Source of the DNA: Allobrachymonas denitrificans DSM 15123
Lineage (GTDB): Bacteria > Pseudomonadota > Gammaproteobacteria > Burkholderiales > Burkholderiaceae_C
Direction of reading: 5' to 3'
NCBI RefSeq assembly: GCF_900110225.1
Contig: NZ_FOCW01000005.1
Span: forward strand, 53,040-117,039
Length of the DNA: 64,000 nt
Made by a program: the position numbers and the translations under genes. Shown piece after piece: positions 17,041 to 28,749 of the stretch; position 1 is the stretch's first letter, and the number at the start of each line of letters is the position of its first letter. A model generated the notes under the pieces. That model was not told the origin of the DNA. It saw nothing but the letters and a program-made list of their open reading frames with translations, and searched no databases.

Positions 17041-19833
17041 ATGAGTGATCTTTTCCAGAACCACGCGGCCAAGTCCGGCCCGGTTGAATGCCTCGGGCAA
17101 ACATTCCCGAGTGATGAGGCTCGCCGCGAGCACTACCTGAAGCTGCTTGCCGAAAAGCTCAAAGATCCAGCGTTCCGGAAGATCGAAGGTTTTCCCGTAG
17201 GGTCGGACGAAGACATCCTGGCGCTTTCCGACCCGCCGTACTACACGGCGTGCCCCAACCCTTTCATCGAGGAGTTCGTCAGGCATTGCGGCAAGAGCTA
17301 CGACTCATCGGTTTCATACAGTAAAGAACCCTTCGCCGCCGATGTTAGTGAAGGGAAGAACGACCCGATTTACAACGCACATAGTTATCACACCAAGGTT
17401 CCGCATAAAGCAATCATGCGGTACATCCTGCACTACACGCAGCCTGGTGATGTGGTCTTTGATGGATTTTGCGGCACTGGAATGACCGGCGTCGCCGCTC
17501 AGCTTTGTAGTGACAGATCGGTCGTTACGTCACTTGGCTACCGGGTTGAAGCAGACGGAACGATCTTGGAACCACGCCAAGAGGATGGAAAAACTACTTG
17601 GAAGGCGTTCTCGAAAATCGGGGCGCGGCACGCGGTATTGAATGATCTGTCTACAGCGGCCACTTTTATTGCGTACAACTACAACACCCAAGTCGACTCG
17701 CTCGATTTCGACGCGCAGGCTAAACGAGTTCTAGGGGAGGTCGAAAAGAAGCTCGGATGGATGTACGAGACCACACATACAGATGGCGTGGCCAAGGGCC
17801 GAATCAATTACACGGTCTGGTCAGATGTCTTCACCTGTCCCGAATGCGCGGGCGAAGTAGTCTTTTGGGATGCGGCAGTTGATCAGGTGGGGAAGCGGAT
17901 CCTTGATGAATTCAAGTGTCCGCATTGTTCTGCACAGATCACCAAGCGGAGCTTGGACCGTGCGTGGGCGACTCTATTCGATGAGTCGATCAAGCAGACG
18001 GTTCGTCAGGCAAAACAGGTTCCGGTGCTAATCAACTACAGCGTTGGCAAGTCGCGGTTCGAGAAGACGCCAGATGCGTTTGATCTTCAATTAGTCGAAA
18101 GGATTGCCGCGAAGCCAGTCAGTGATTGGCATCCTTCAGAGCGAATGATGGAAGGCGGTGAATCGCGCAGGAACGACCCGATAGGAATGACACACGTCCA
18201 TCATTTCTTTACACAAAGAAATCTTCACGTCATTTCAACGCTAATGCGCCAGATAACTGACCAAGCCGCATCACCCCTCTTGAAGCTAGCGTTGCTTGAT
18301 TGTTTTTCTGTGCTGACGCGGATGTCGCGCTTTCGCGCTCCAGCATGGTTCGACAAGTCTACAGGCCCGATGAAGGGGTGGACTGCTGGTACCTTGTACG
18401 TGCCTTCGCTCCAAGGCGAGCAAAACGTATTCAACGCTTTTGCCGAGAAGGTCGAAATGATTCGACGCGCCTACAAAGCGGCGCTAAAAAGTCAGTGCGT
18501 TACTACCGGTCATAACGCATCGATAACGATGCCGGCGAACAGTGCTGACTATGTATTTTTCGATCCGCCGTTCGGAGCGAACATCAACTACTCAGAGCTG
18601 AATTTCCTGTGGGAGTCTTGGCTGAAAGTAATAACTAACAACAAGCCAGAGGCGATAGAGAATAAAGCGCACAAAAAAAGTCTCGATGACTACAGGCATC
18701 TGATGACCGCCTGCTTCGCAGAAGCCTATCGGATTCTCAAGCCTGGGCGTTGGATGACCATCGAGTTTTCCAACACGCAGGCGTCAGTGTGGAACGCGAT
18801 TCAGATTGCTCTGCAGGAGGCAGGATTTGTTGTCGCCAATGTTTCTGCTCTTGACAAAAAGCAAGGAAGTTTCAAGGTGGTCACTACAACAACGGCTGTA
18901 AAGCAAGACCTCGTAATTTCAGCCTACAAGCCAAATGGTGGCCTTGAGGATCGCTTCGCCAAAGCCGGCGGCAGCGAGGATTCAGTATGGGATTTCGTGC
19001 GAACGCACCTGAGCTATCTGCCAACCGTCAAGGTCAAGGCTGGCGATCTTGAGTTTATTGCTGAGCGCGATCCTCGGATCATATTTGATCGCATGGTGGC
19101 ATGGTTTGTACGACACAACTTCCCGGTTCCAATGTCCACCCATGAATTCCAGGCTGGTCTTACCCAGCGCTTTGCGCATCGCGATGGAATGGTGTTCTTG
19201 GCGGATCAGGTTGCCGAGTACGACAGGAAGCGAGCTCAGGTTGCGCAAGCACCACAAATGGAGATGTTCGTTTCCGATGAGCGCAGCGCGATTGATTGGT
19301 TGACTGATTTCTTGAAGCGTCGCCCATCAACCTACCAAGAGGTCCACACCGATTTCATCAGCCAGCTCGGGGCAGGCTGGAAGAAGCACGAGTCGAAGCC
19401 GGAACTTGCCGCCCTGCTCGAAGACAACTTCATTCAGTACGACGGCACGGGTGAGGTTCCGAGCCAGATCCACAGCTACCTCTCGACCAACCACAAGGAT
19501 CTGCGCGGTTTGGAGAAGAACAGCCCAGCCCTTGTGGCCAAGGCCAAGGATCGCTGGTACGTGCCCGACCCGAACAAGTCACAGGACTTGGAGAAGAAAC
19601 GCGAGAAGGCGCTGCTCAAGGAGTTTGACCACTACCGAGCGTTCACGGGTCGCCGTCTGAAGGAGTTCCGCCTGGAAGCGTTGCGCGCTGGCTTCAGGGC
19701 CGCATGGGGCAATAAGGACTACCAGACGATCATCGACATCGCGAAGAAAGTGCCCGACGAAGCGCTGCAAGAGGACGAGAAGCTGCTCACCCTCTATGAC
19801 CTCGCGCTGACCCGTACCGAGGATGGTCTATGA
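17041..19833 (+). CDS. pglXI: BREX-3 adenine-specific DNA methyltransferase PglXI
   Basis: A 930-residue DNA methyltransferase. It has an N-terminal DPPY (residues 64-67), the SAM-binding motif 'FDGFCGTGMTG' near 140-150, two CxxC pairs (CPEC near 265, CPHC near 292) suggesting a zinc ribbon insert, and a catalytic 'FDPPFGANINYSEL' near 506. In BREX this enzyme marks host DNA at a non-palindromic site and also defines the exclusion target. Ribosome site GAGGAACG sits 4 bases upstream of the ATG. The centre (about 17300-19300) is visibly AT-richer than both ends and than brxC, as if the target-recognition part had been exchanged. Confidence 0.88.
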   Translation: MSDLFQNHAAKSGPVECLGQTFPSDEARREHYLKLLAEKLKDPAFRKIEGFPVGSDEDILALSDPPYYTACPNPFIEEFVRHCGKSYDSSVSYSKEPFAADVSEGKNDPIYNAHSYHTKVPHKAIMRYILHYTQPGDVVFDGFCGTGMTGVAAQLCSDRSVVTSLGYRVEADGTILEPRQEDGKTTWKAFSKIGARHAVLNDLSTAATFIAYNYNTQVDSLDFDAQAKRVLGEVEKKLGWMYETTHTDGVAKGRINYTVWSDVFTCPECAGEVVFWDAAVDQVGKRILDEFKCPHCSAQITKRSLDRAWATLFDESIKQTVRQAKQVPVLINYSVGKSRFEKTPDAFDLQLVERIAAKPVSDWHPSERMMEGGESRRNDPIGMTHVHHFFTQRNLHVISTLMRQITDQAASPLLKLALLDCFSVLTRMSRFRAPAWFDKSTGPMKGWTAGTLYVPSLQGEQNVFNAFAEKVEMIRRAYKAALKSQCVTTGHNASITMPANSADYVFFDPPFGANINYSELNFLWESWLKVITNNKPEAIENKAHKKSLDDYRHLMTACFAEAYRILKPGRWMTIEFSNTQASVWNAIQIALQEAGFVVANVSALDKKQGSFKVVTTTTAVKQDLVISAYKPNGGLEDRFAKAGGSEDSVWDFVRTHLSYLPTVKVKAGDLEFIAERDPRIIFDRMVAWFVRHNFPVPMSTHEFQAGLTQRFAHRDGMVFLADQVAEYDRKRAQVAQAPQMEMFVSDERSAIDWLTDFLKRRPSTYQEVHTDFISQLGAGWKKHESKPELAALLEDNFIQYDGTGEVPSQIHSYLSTNHKDLRGLEKNSPALVAKAKDRWYVPDPNKSQDLEKKREKALLKEFDHYRAFTGRRLKEFRLEALRAGFRAAWGNKDYQTIIDIAKKVPDEALQEDEKLLTLYDLALTRTEDGL

Positions 19834-19973
19834 GCACATTCCAGGAGGTCAATGATGCATCGCTGATCCAGCTCATCGGCGAGGCGCAGCAAGGTGTGGG
19901 CGACTGGAATCATGATTTTGATGCGGCCAAGGCGATTGATCATCTAGCTACGGTCAGTACTAAGGAGAAATAG
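19830..19973 (+). CDS. 47-residue micro-gene in the BREX operon
   Basis: A short reading frame of 48 codons whose ATG overlaps the pglXI stop (ATGA) and whose TAG is directly abutted by the next ATG. Its last codons supply the AAGGAG ribosome site of the ATPase gene. The product is acidic (starts MSTFQEVNDASLIQLIGEAQ, includes 'WNHDFDAAKAIDHLA', ends STKEK) and looks like a small helical protein. No family is recognised. The tight overlaps suggest it is translated; it could also be a leader used for coupling, or the start of a gene truncated when the ATPase-TOPRIM cassette arrived. Confidence 0.55.
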   Translation: MSTFQEVNDASLIQLIGEAQQGVGDWNHDFDAAKAIDHLATVSTKEK

Positions 19974-21203
19974 ATGGCCATCATTGAAGGATTTCGCGTT
20001 CAGAACTTTCGGGCGTTGCGTGATGTGTCACTTGGCAAACTGTCAGGGGAACAGGCTGGTGAGCCACTCACGCCATTCACTGTTGTGATTGGCAAGAACG
20101 GGGTTGGTAAAAGCACGTTGTTCGATGCATTCGGATTTGTGGCGGATTGCCTAGCCACCGACGTGGAAACCGCTTGCGACATGAAACAGCGAGGTGGCTT
20201 CGAGCGCATGCGGTCAAAAGGCATTACAGAGCCCATTCGATTCGAGATCTACTACCGTGAAGCGCAAAACGAACGCCCTATCACCTACGAGTTGTCGATT
20301 GATCTGGATGCCAACGGTCGCCCCTTCGTGCTATCCGAAGTGTTGCGGCAGCGTCGTAAGAATCAGAAATACGGGCGGCCCTATCCCTTTTTGCGTCTTG
20401 AACACGGCAAAGGCACAGTGTGGGCAGGTGAAGAAGCCATTGGTGATACCGCAGAGGAAGACAGTTCAAGTAGCCCCGTAGAGCTGACCGACCCACGTGA
20501 ACTGGGTATTTCGACGCTGGGGACGTTGAAGGAGCATCCACGGATTCGGAAATTCAGAGACTTCCTCAAGGGTTGGTACCTGTCGTACTTCTATCCGGAT
20601 GCAGCTCGCAGTCTGCCAACTGCTGGTCCTCAGCGACATTTGAACGTTCATGGCGACAACATCGGGAACGTGGTTCAGTTCATGGAGCGCGAGCATAAGG
20701 ACCGCTTCAGGAGCATTCTGGATCGCATCGCCAGCAAAATTCCTGGTATAGCCAAGATCGATACCAAAGTGACCGACGACAAGCGCGTATTGCTGCGCTT
20801 CAACGATGGTGCATTTGGCGACCCCTTCTTTGCCCAGCAGATGTCTGACGGCACGCTGAAGATGTTCGCCTATTTACTGCTGCTGGAAGATCCCGAACCG
20901 CCGCCTTTCATCTGTATCGAGGAGCCGGAAAACGGGCTCTATCACAAGCTCTTGGAGGCCCTGGCGCAGGAGTTCCGAGCCCATGCCACGGGTAAAAAGA
21001 ATGCGCCGCAAGTGTTTGTCACTACACATCAACCCTACTTTGTGGATGCATTGTCGCCTGAAGAAGTCTGGATCTTGGAAAAAGGCTCTGATGGCTATTC
21101 CACGATCCGCCGTGCGTCTGAGTTGGAGGTGGTTAGAAACCTGGTAGCCGAAGGTTTGCCGCTGGGCGGGTTGTGGTACAGCGACTATCTTGATGCGAGG
21201 TGA
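19974..21203 (+). CDS. AAA_21/ABC-type ATPase of nested ATPase-TOPRIM module
   Basis: A 409-residue ATPase of the SMC/OLD-like ABC class (COG4637-like). The N-terminus 'IIEGFRVQNFRAL' is typical of RecF/OLD-like proteins. Walker A 'GKNGVGKST' is at 40-48, an ABC-type signature 'QMSDGTLKMFAYLLLL' near 285-300, Walker B 'CIEEPENGL' near 315 and the switch 'VTTHQPYFVDAL' near 350. It is followed 3 bases later by a TOPRIM-like gene, as in two-gene ATPase + nuclease defence systems (OLD-type, PARIS). GC is lower than in brxC and the helicase. Likely sensor/motor of an abortive-type defence; this role is inferred. Confidence 0.82.
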   Translation: MAIIEGFRVQNFRALRDVSLGKLSGEQAGEPLTPFTVVIGKNGVGKSTLFDAFGFVADCLATDVETACDMKQRGGFERMRSKGITEPIRFEIYYREAQNERPITYELSIDLDANGRPFVLSEVLRQRRKNQKYGRPYPFLRLEHGKGTVWAGEEAIGDTAEEDSSSSPVELTDPRELGISTLGTLKEHPRIRKFRDFLKGWYLSYFYPDAARSLPTAGPQRHLNVHGDNIGNVVQFMEREHKDRFRSILDRIASKIPGIAKIDTKVTDDKRVLLRFNDGAFGDPFFAQQMSDGTLKMFAYLLLLEDPEPPPFICIEEPENGLYHKLLEALAQEFRAHATGKKNAPQVFVTTHQPYFVDALSPEEVWILEKGSDGYSTIRRASELEVVRNLVAEGLPLGGLWYSDYLDAR

Positions 21204-21206
21204 GCA

Positions 21207-21856
21207 ATGCATATCGAGATACTGGTCGAAGACAGCTCTGGGGAGACGCTGCTGGAAGTAGTGCTGCCCAAGCTGCTGGGTGAATATGGGAATCCGCACA
21301 CATGGAGCATGCATTCCTACAAAGGCATAGGTCGCATTCCAAGAAACCTCAAGGGTAGTGCTGATCCGGCCAAGCGGATTTTGCTTGATCAGCTACCTCG
21401 GCTGCTGCAGGGGTATGGGCGAACGCCAGGTATTGACGCGGTGGTGGTTGTGCTGGACACAGACAGGCGAAGCTGTGTGGATTTCTTGAATGAGTTAAAA
21501 GCGTTGGCTGCAGGCTGTCACCCTGCACCGAACACACTGTTCCGGCTAGCTATCGAGGAGGTGGAGGCTTGGTATTTAGGCGATAGGCAAGCACTGATAG
21601 ATGCCTATCCGCGTGCCAAGGCGGATGTGTTGAATCGCTATGTGCAAGACAGTGTTTGCGGCACATGGGAGTTGTTGGCAGATGCGATTTATCCAGGAGG
21701 TTCAGCTGCAATCAAGAAAGCCGGTTGGCCTTTGCCGGGACAGGTAAAGCATGAGTGGGCGGAGAGAATTGGCCCATTATTGGATCCGGACCGTAATGTC
21801 TCTCCGAGCTTCGGCAAGTTGCGTGATGGGCTGCGTCGCTTGGTCGCGGAGGCTGT

Positions 21857-21860
<4 letters not shown>
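21207..21860 (+). CDS. TOPRIM-like (DUF4276-like) protein, candidate nuclease
   Basis: A 217-residue protein with a TOPRIM-like set of acidic residues: E8 in 'IEILVEDSSGETLL', D84/D86 in 'VVVVLDTDRRSC' and a following 'EEVEAWYLGD' (E117-W122), the pattern of DUF4276-like proteins. TOPRIM nucleases bind Mg through such Glu and DxD residues. Paired with the ATPase gene by a 3-base gap and its own GAGGTG ribosome site, and coupled to the helicase by a TTGA overlap. In PARIS the analogous AriB is a toxic TOPRIM nuclease; that parallel is structural inference, not shown homology. Confidence 0.75.
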
Positions 21861-24666
<2,806 letters not shown>

Positions 24667-24670
<4 letters not shown>

Positions 24671-26697
24671 GCCTTTGGACGGAACGCATCCTGAGCCATT
24701 TCACAGCCGACCTCACCCGGCTGTGGGTGGCGTGCGACCCTGACGATGTGTTGCTCGACGAGAAGCTGTTGACCGAGCTGCGCGGGCGCGGCTTCGAGCT
24801 GATGCTGTACGAAGACCCGTTCGCCTTCCGCGCGGAATATGAGGAACGCTATCGCGCCGCCTGGGATCGGGGTGAGCAAGGGCCTGCGCCATCGTTGGTT
24901 CTGCATCTGCGTAGCGCCGACGCGAATGCGTTGCCGTGGGACATCGTGCATCACGGGCGTGTGGTGCGCCTCAGCCTTGCCGATCTGTTCCCCAAGCTGG
25001 CTTACAGCGCAGTGCAGCAAGTCGAGCCGGAGCATCTTGCCGGACTGTTTCATGCCCACCAGATGGAATTGCAGAATGCACGGGGCGAGAACGAGTCCAA
25101 GGACTTCATCCTCGAACACGTCTACCAACTGGCGCCGAGGTCGATTCGCAATCCGGTGGACTTCTGGCGTGAGCTGCTGCGGCTTCACTTTGCCAACCGC
25201 TCGTTGCCGCCCCTGTTTGCCCAGCACGCGGCAGGCATCATTCAAGGCAAGGGGCTGTTCACCGACCAACCCGTCGCCACATGGCTGGCGTCCAAGAGCT
25301 CGCTGCTGCGCGTGGTGCAGGATGCGTGGTATCGCTACCTGAAGACACTTGGACTGGATGGCACGCGCACGGGCGAACCGCCACCGCCAGCTTATTTGGG
25401 AAAAGATGGCGTCGCCAAGATCGATATCCCCTTCGATCACTCCGATGTGCAGGTGCTGGTCGACTCCATGTTCCTCGACGGCAGCTTGCATCCCTTGGCG
25501 GTGCACAGCGTCCCGGCGGGGATGCCGAGTTGGATCAAGGCGGGGATTGTTCAGGACCCGGCGGCATTGCAGGCTTTGGTGCTCAAGGGCATCGATGGTC
25601 TGATCGAGACGACGCCAACGGCCGCCTCGTCGCACAAGGACTGGAGCGAGTTCGCCAAGCGTTACGGTGAGATCCTGGCTCGCACGCATGGTCTGCCAGG
25701 CACGGAAGGCAGCGAACACTTGCCTGCGATCCGGGATCGCATCAAGACATTGCAAGCGCAATCGGACGAGCGCCTGCAAGCCTGGGTCGCAGCCAAGCAT
25801 TACGCCGACCTGATCCTGCAGCCGGTGACCAAGGGCCCGGTGATGGTGCACCACGTGCCGCGTTTCTTGCGCCATCGGCGATCCGCAGGGGAAACCAAGG
25901 TGGCTCTGCTGGTCTTCGACGGACTGGCCTTCGACCAGTGGGTGCAGATCCGCGAGCGCCTGATCGCCACCACCAAGCGATTCGCGTTCGACGAGGGAAC
26001 CGCGTTCGCCTGGCTGCCGACTGTGACATCGGTGTCGCGCCAGGCGCTGTTTTCTGGGTTGAAACCGCGTGAGTTCGATGACTCCATCGACCGGACGGAC
26101 AAGGAGGAATCCTTGTGGAAGACGTTCTGGCAGAACGAAGGCGTCAACTCGAATGAGGTGATGTACCGACGCGCGCTGCGCCAGATTGATCAACTGGATG
26201 TGCTTGAGGCGGACTTGAACGACCGGCGCCCGAAGGTGGTGGGCCTGGTCATCGATGAGGTGGATGACCGGCTCCACAAGGAGCGGTCCAAGAAAGACGT
26301 GGCGATGTGGATCGGCAACTGGCTGACAACCGGATTCGTCGACCGGCTGTTCTCGCTGCTGCTGGATAAGGGTTACCACATCTACCTCACGGCGGACCAC
26401 GGCAACGTGGAATCCACTGGCGTCGGCAGACCCAACCAGGGCGTTATTGCCGAGACCCGCGGTGAGCGCGTGCGGGTCTACCGAAGTGAGCCGTTGCTGG
26501 CCGATTCCGCTGCGGCCTATCCCTCCACAGTGAGGTTGGACATCGCTGGACTACCCGCGAACTTCATGCCCCTATTCGCAGGCGGACGAACCGCCTTTGT
26601 GCCGGAGGGCGAGCAGGTGGTGGTCCACGGCGGGGTGTCGATCGAAGAGCTGATCGTGCCCTTTGTGAAAGTCAGTTATGTGATTGGTACCGAATGA
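24667..26697 (+). CDS. pglZ: BREX-3 phosphatase-superfamily protein PglZ
   Basis: A 676-residue PglZ protein with an alkaline-phosphatase-superfamily core. Metal-site strands are seen at 'LLVFDGLAFDQW' (near 415), 'TSVSRQALFSG' (near 454, nucleophile region), 'GLVIDEVDDRLHKE' (near 525) and 'YLTADHGN' (near 574). PglZ is common to nearly all BREX types and interacts with the methyltransferase; nuclease activity has been reported for some members. The ATG overlaps the helicase stop and the stop overlaps the next ATG (ATGA both times), showing a coupled operon. Confidence 0.92.
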
Positions 26698-27416
26698 ATT
26701 CATCAGCCCCAAAAATAGGCTTTGATCGGTTCATTCAGCTTGATTGGGCGGCTGCGGCACTGAATATTCGTGCGGGCGTGGCTGGGCTAGATGATCTGAA
26801 TGCACTGCTCGATGCAGCCGAGCTTGGCGTGGAAGCCAAGAAGAAAACACGCACCGTATTGAATCGGCTGTGGCTGGAGCCGCGCGCCGAACTGGTCGAT
26901 TACGCGGATCGCGGCGTGGCCATCCACAAGACGCAGCCGGACATACCGGTCGCGGCGCTGTGCTGGGGCATGTCGGTGGCGACCTACCCGTTTTTTGGCA
27001 AAGTGGCCGAGCTGGTGGGCCGCCTCTCCGCCATCCAGGGCGACTGCGCGTCCGCCGAAGTGCATCGCCGGATGAGCGAGACCTACGGAGAGCGCGAAGG
27101 CACTCGGCGCATGACCAACATGGTCATCCAGAGCCAGGCGAGTTGGGGCGCCGTGGAGCGGGTCGAGAAAGGCAAGCGGGTCATTCGCTTGCCACAGACG
27201 AGTATCGATGACGATGCGCTCACTGCTTGGCTGATCGAAGCTGCCGTCCGCTACGCAGGTAAGCCCGTTTCAGTGCCCAGCCTGCAGTCGCTACCCGTGC
27301 TGTTTCCGTTCAACTTGACGCGGCCTCTGGCCTACGTGGTGTCGAACAGTGCAAACCTGATGCTGCGGTCGGAAGGGCCGAGTAATCAGTTTGTCGCTTT
27401 GCGCAGCGCGATTTGA
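26694..27416 (+). CDS. BrxA-like terminal BREX-3 protein
   Basis: A 240-residue protein in the place held by brxA in type 3 BREX. Its middle, 'ALCWGMSVATYPFFGKVAELVGRLSAIQGD' followed by 'EVHRRMSETYGEREGTRRMTNMVIQSQASWGAVE', has the layout of a BrxA (DUF1819-like) winged-helix: a helix, then an 'R-R' helix that ends in a short-gap domain. BrxA proteins bind DNA. Sequence similarity is weak by eye, so the family name is tentative, but membership in the operon is firm because its ATG overlaps the pglZ stop. Confidence 0.68.
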   Translation: MNSSAPKIGFDRFIQLDWAAAALNIRAGVAGLDDLNALLDAAELGVEAKKKTRTVLNRLWLEPRAELVDYADRGVAIHKTQPDIPVAALCWGMSVATYPFFGKVAELVGRLSAIQGDCASAEVHRRMSETYGEREGTRRMTNMVIQSQASWGAVERVEKGKRVIRLPQTSIDDDALTAWLIEAAVRYAGKPVSVPSLQSLPVLFPFNLTRPLAYVVSNSANLMLRSEGPSNQFVALRSAI

Positions 27417-27434
27417 AGAAGAAGGAAAAAGAGA

Positions 27435-27660
27435 ATGCCCACATCGGAAACCACAAATAGAGCATTGAGGGAACATCCCGTGAGTGCTTCTACATCGTCC
27501 CAAACTTCCAGCGCGAGTGCATCTGGATGGACAAGGAAGTAAGTCAGTTTGCTGGAGGACATCGACGATCTGATCAATTCGGGCACAACGCGGGAATGTT
27601 TCATTGACGCAGTCTTGGTGCCGCCAACCAAGCGGGAGTGTCAGAATATCTGTGCGCCAG
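27435..27660 (+). pseudogene. DUF262 (GmrSD/BrxU-type) gene remnant with frameshifts
   Basis: Three pieces of a DUF262 N-terminus are visible in two frames. Frame 3 from ATG 27435 reads 'MPTSETTNRALRE'. Frame 2 from 27482 reads 'ECFYIVPNFQRECIWMDKEVSQ', the DUF262 'iP-x-FQR-x-x-W' hallmark. Frame 3 resumes at 27549 as 'LLEDIDDLINSG' and 'ECFIDAVLVPPTKR'. The second shift is explained by one extra T (CAGTTTGCTG against expected CAGTTGCTG). Only the first ~70 codons survive. DUF262 proteins include GmrSD and the BREX-linked restriction enzyme BrxU, so this is probably a dead restriction partner of the BREX operon. Confidence 0.75.
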
Positions 27661-27684
27661 GCGGTTGGGTGATCGGGGAGGGTT

Positions 27685-28578
27685 TTACCCCAACATCCCC
27701 CGCGCCGCCTCCGTGATCGCCACCACACACCGATGCGTAATCCTGCGCTCAATCGACAGCGCATAAAACTCATCCCGCACCCCCTGCGCCAGTCCCACCG
27801 CCAGCATCCCGTGCTGCGCGGTGATTGAAGGCGCAAGAAAAGCCGGCCCGACGAAGAAACCGACGCCTTTCTTGCCAAACTCCTGCGCCAGCGCACTGTC
27901 GTCAAACTCCCCCACCACCACCGGGCGCACGCCAGCACGTTCGAACCAGGCGCGCAGGCGCTGGCTGATGGCGGCATCGGCGCCCGGCAGCAGCACTGGC
28001 GCGCCATTCAGGCAGGCCGGAAACTCCCCCGCAAAGCGCTCGCGCAGGCTCCCCGCCGCATAGAAGGCCACCTCCGTCGCTCCCAGCCGGTGGCTGTAGG
28101 CGCGCACGCTCACGGTGGACGGCACGGGTGCATCGGCCAGCACCAGGTCCAGCCGGTGCATGCCCAGTTCGGACAGCAGGCGCTCCATGCGCCCTTCCTG
28201 GCAGACCAGCCGCACCGGGTCGGGCAGTTCCAGCGCCGGCTCCACCAGGTGGAAGGCCACGGCCTTGGACACGCTGTCCGCCACGCCCACCCGGAACTCC
28301 AGCGCCTTGCCGCGCCCGCTGCGGTCGCGCAGCACGGCTTCCAGTTCGGCCCCCGTGGTGAAGATGTCGCGCGCGTATTGCAGCGTGAGGCGGCCGGTTT
28401 CGGTCAGCTCCAGCGAGCGCCCGTTCTTGACGAACAGCTCCACGCCCAGCCGGTCTTCCAGTTCGGAAATCTGCGTGCTGATGGTTTGCGGGCTGACATG
28501 CAGGCGCTCACTGGCGCGCGAGATGCCGCCGGCCTCGGCCACCTGCTGGAAGTAATGAAGATGCTTGTAGTTGAGCAT
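27685..28578 (-). CDS. nhaR: LysR-family regulator, NhaR-like
   Basis: A 297-residue LysR-type regulator. The N-terminal winged helix-turn-helix reads 'LNYKHLHYFQQVAEAGGISRASERLHVSPQTISTQISELEDRLG', where 'NYxHLxYF' and 'SPQTISTQI' match the NhaR branch rather than classical LysR. The effector domain includes 'VGVADSVSKAVAF', 'LGEFDD'-like 'VVGEFDDSALAQEFGKKG', again NhaR-like. It is divergent from the TerC-family gene with 171 bp between them, and may control it through the repeats at 28617-28668. NhaR in E. coli responds to Na+; the signal here is unknown. Confidence 0.85.
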   Translation of the reverse strand: MLNYKHLHYFQQVAEAGGISRASERLHVSPQTISTQISELEDRLGVELFVKNGRSLELTETGRLTLQYARDIFTTGAELEAVLRDRSGRGKALEFRVGVADSVSKAVAFHLVEPALELPDPVRLVCQEGRMERLLSELGMHRLDLVLADAPVPSTVSVRAYSHRLGATEVAFYAAGSLRERFAGEFPACLNGAPVLLPGADAAISQRLRAWFERAGVRPVVVGEFDDSALAQEFGKKGVGFFVGPAFLAPSITAQHGMLAVGLAQGVRDEFYALSIERRITHRCVVAITEAARGMLG

Positions 28579-28616
28579 GCGCTTCTCCTTGCTATGCCCA
28601 ATTATCAGTTTTTCTG

Positions 28617-28668
28617 GAAATTTCAGTGCGAAATTTCTAATTTACCGAATGATCGACAGTTTCTAGAA
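28617..28668. promoter_or_regulatory. Candidate LysR-type operator between nhaR and terC-family gene
   Basis: Two copies of the self-palindromic octamer GAAATTTC lie at 28617-28624 and 28630-28637 with a 5-bp spacer, and a third palindrome TTCTAGAA lies at 28661-28668. The segment is much more AT-rich than the surroundings and lies in the divergent promoter region. Paired dyads of this kind are typical of LysR regulators. Binding is inferred. Confidence 0.5.
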
Positions 28669-28749
28669 TCACACTTTCTTCGGGAAGGGGCTGCCGCATC
28701 GGGCACGGCGGCTCTGCATGCCCCGCGTTTGCCCTTCTGTTTCACCATC

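Noticed and set aside
28640-28749. yybP-ykoY (Mn) riboswitch before the TerC-family gene
   Set aside because: Some GC-rich pairing is possible but I could not find the conserved core bases; not supported.
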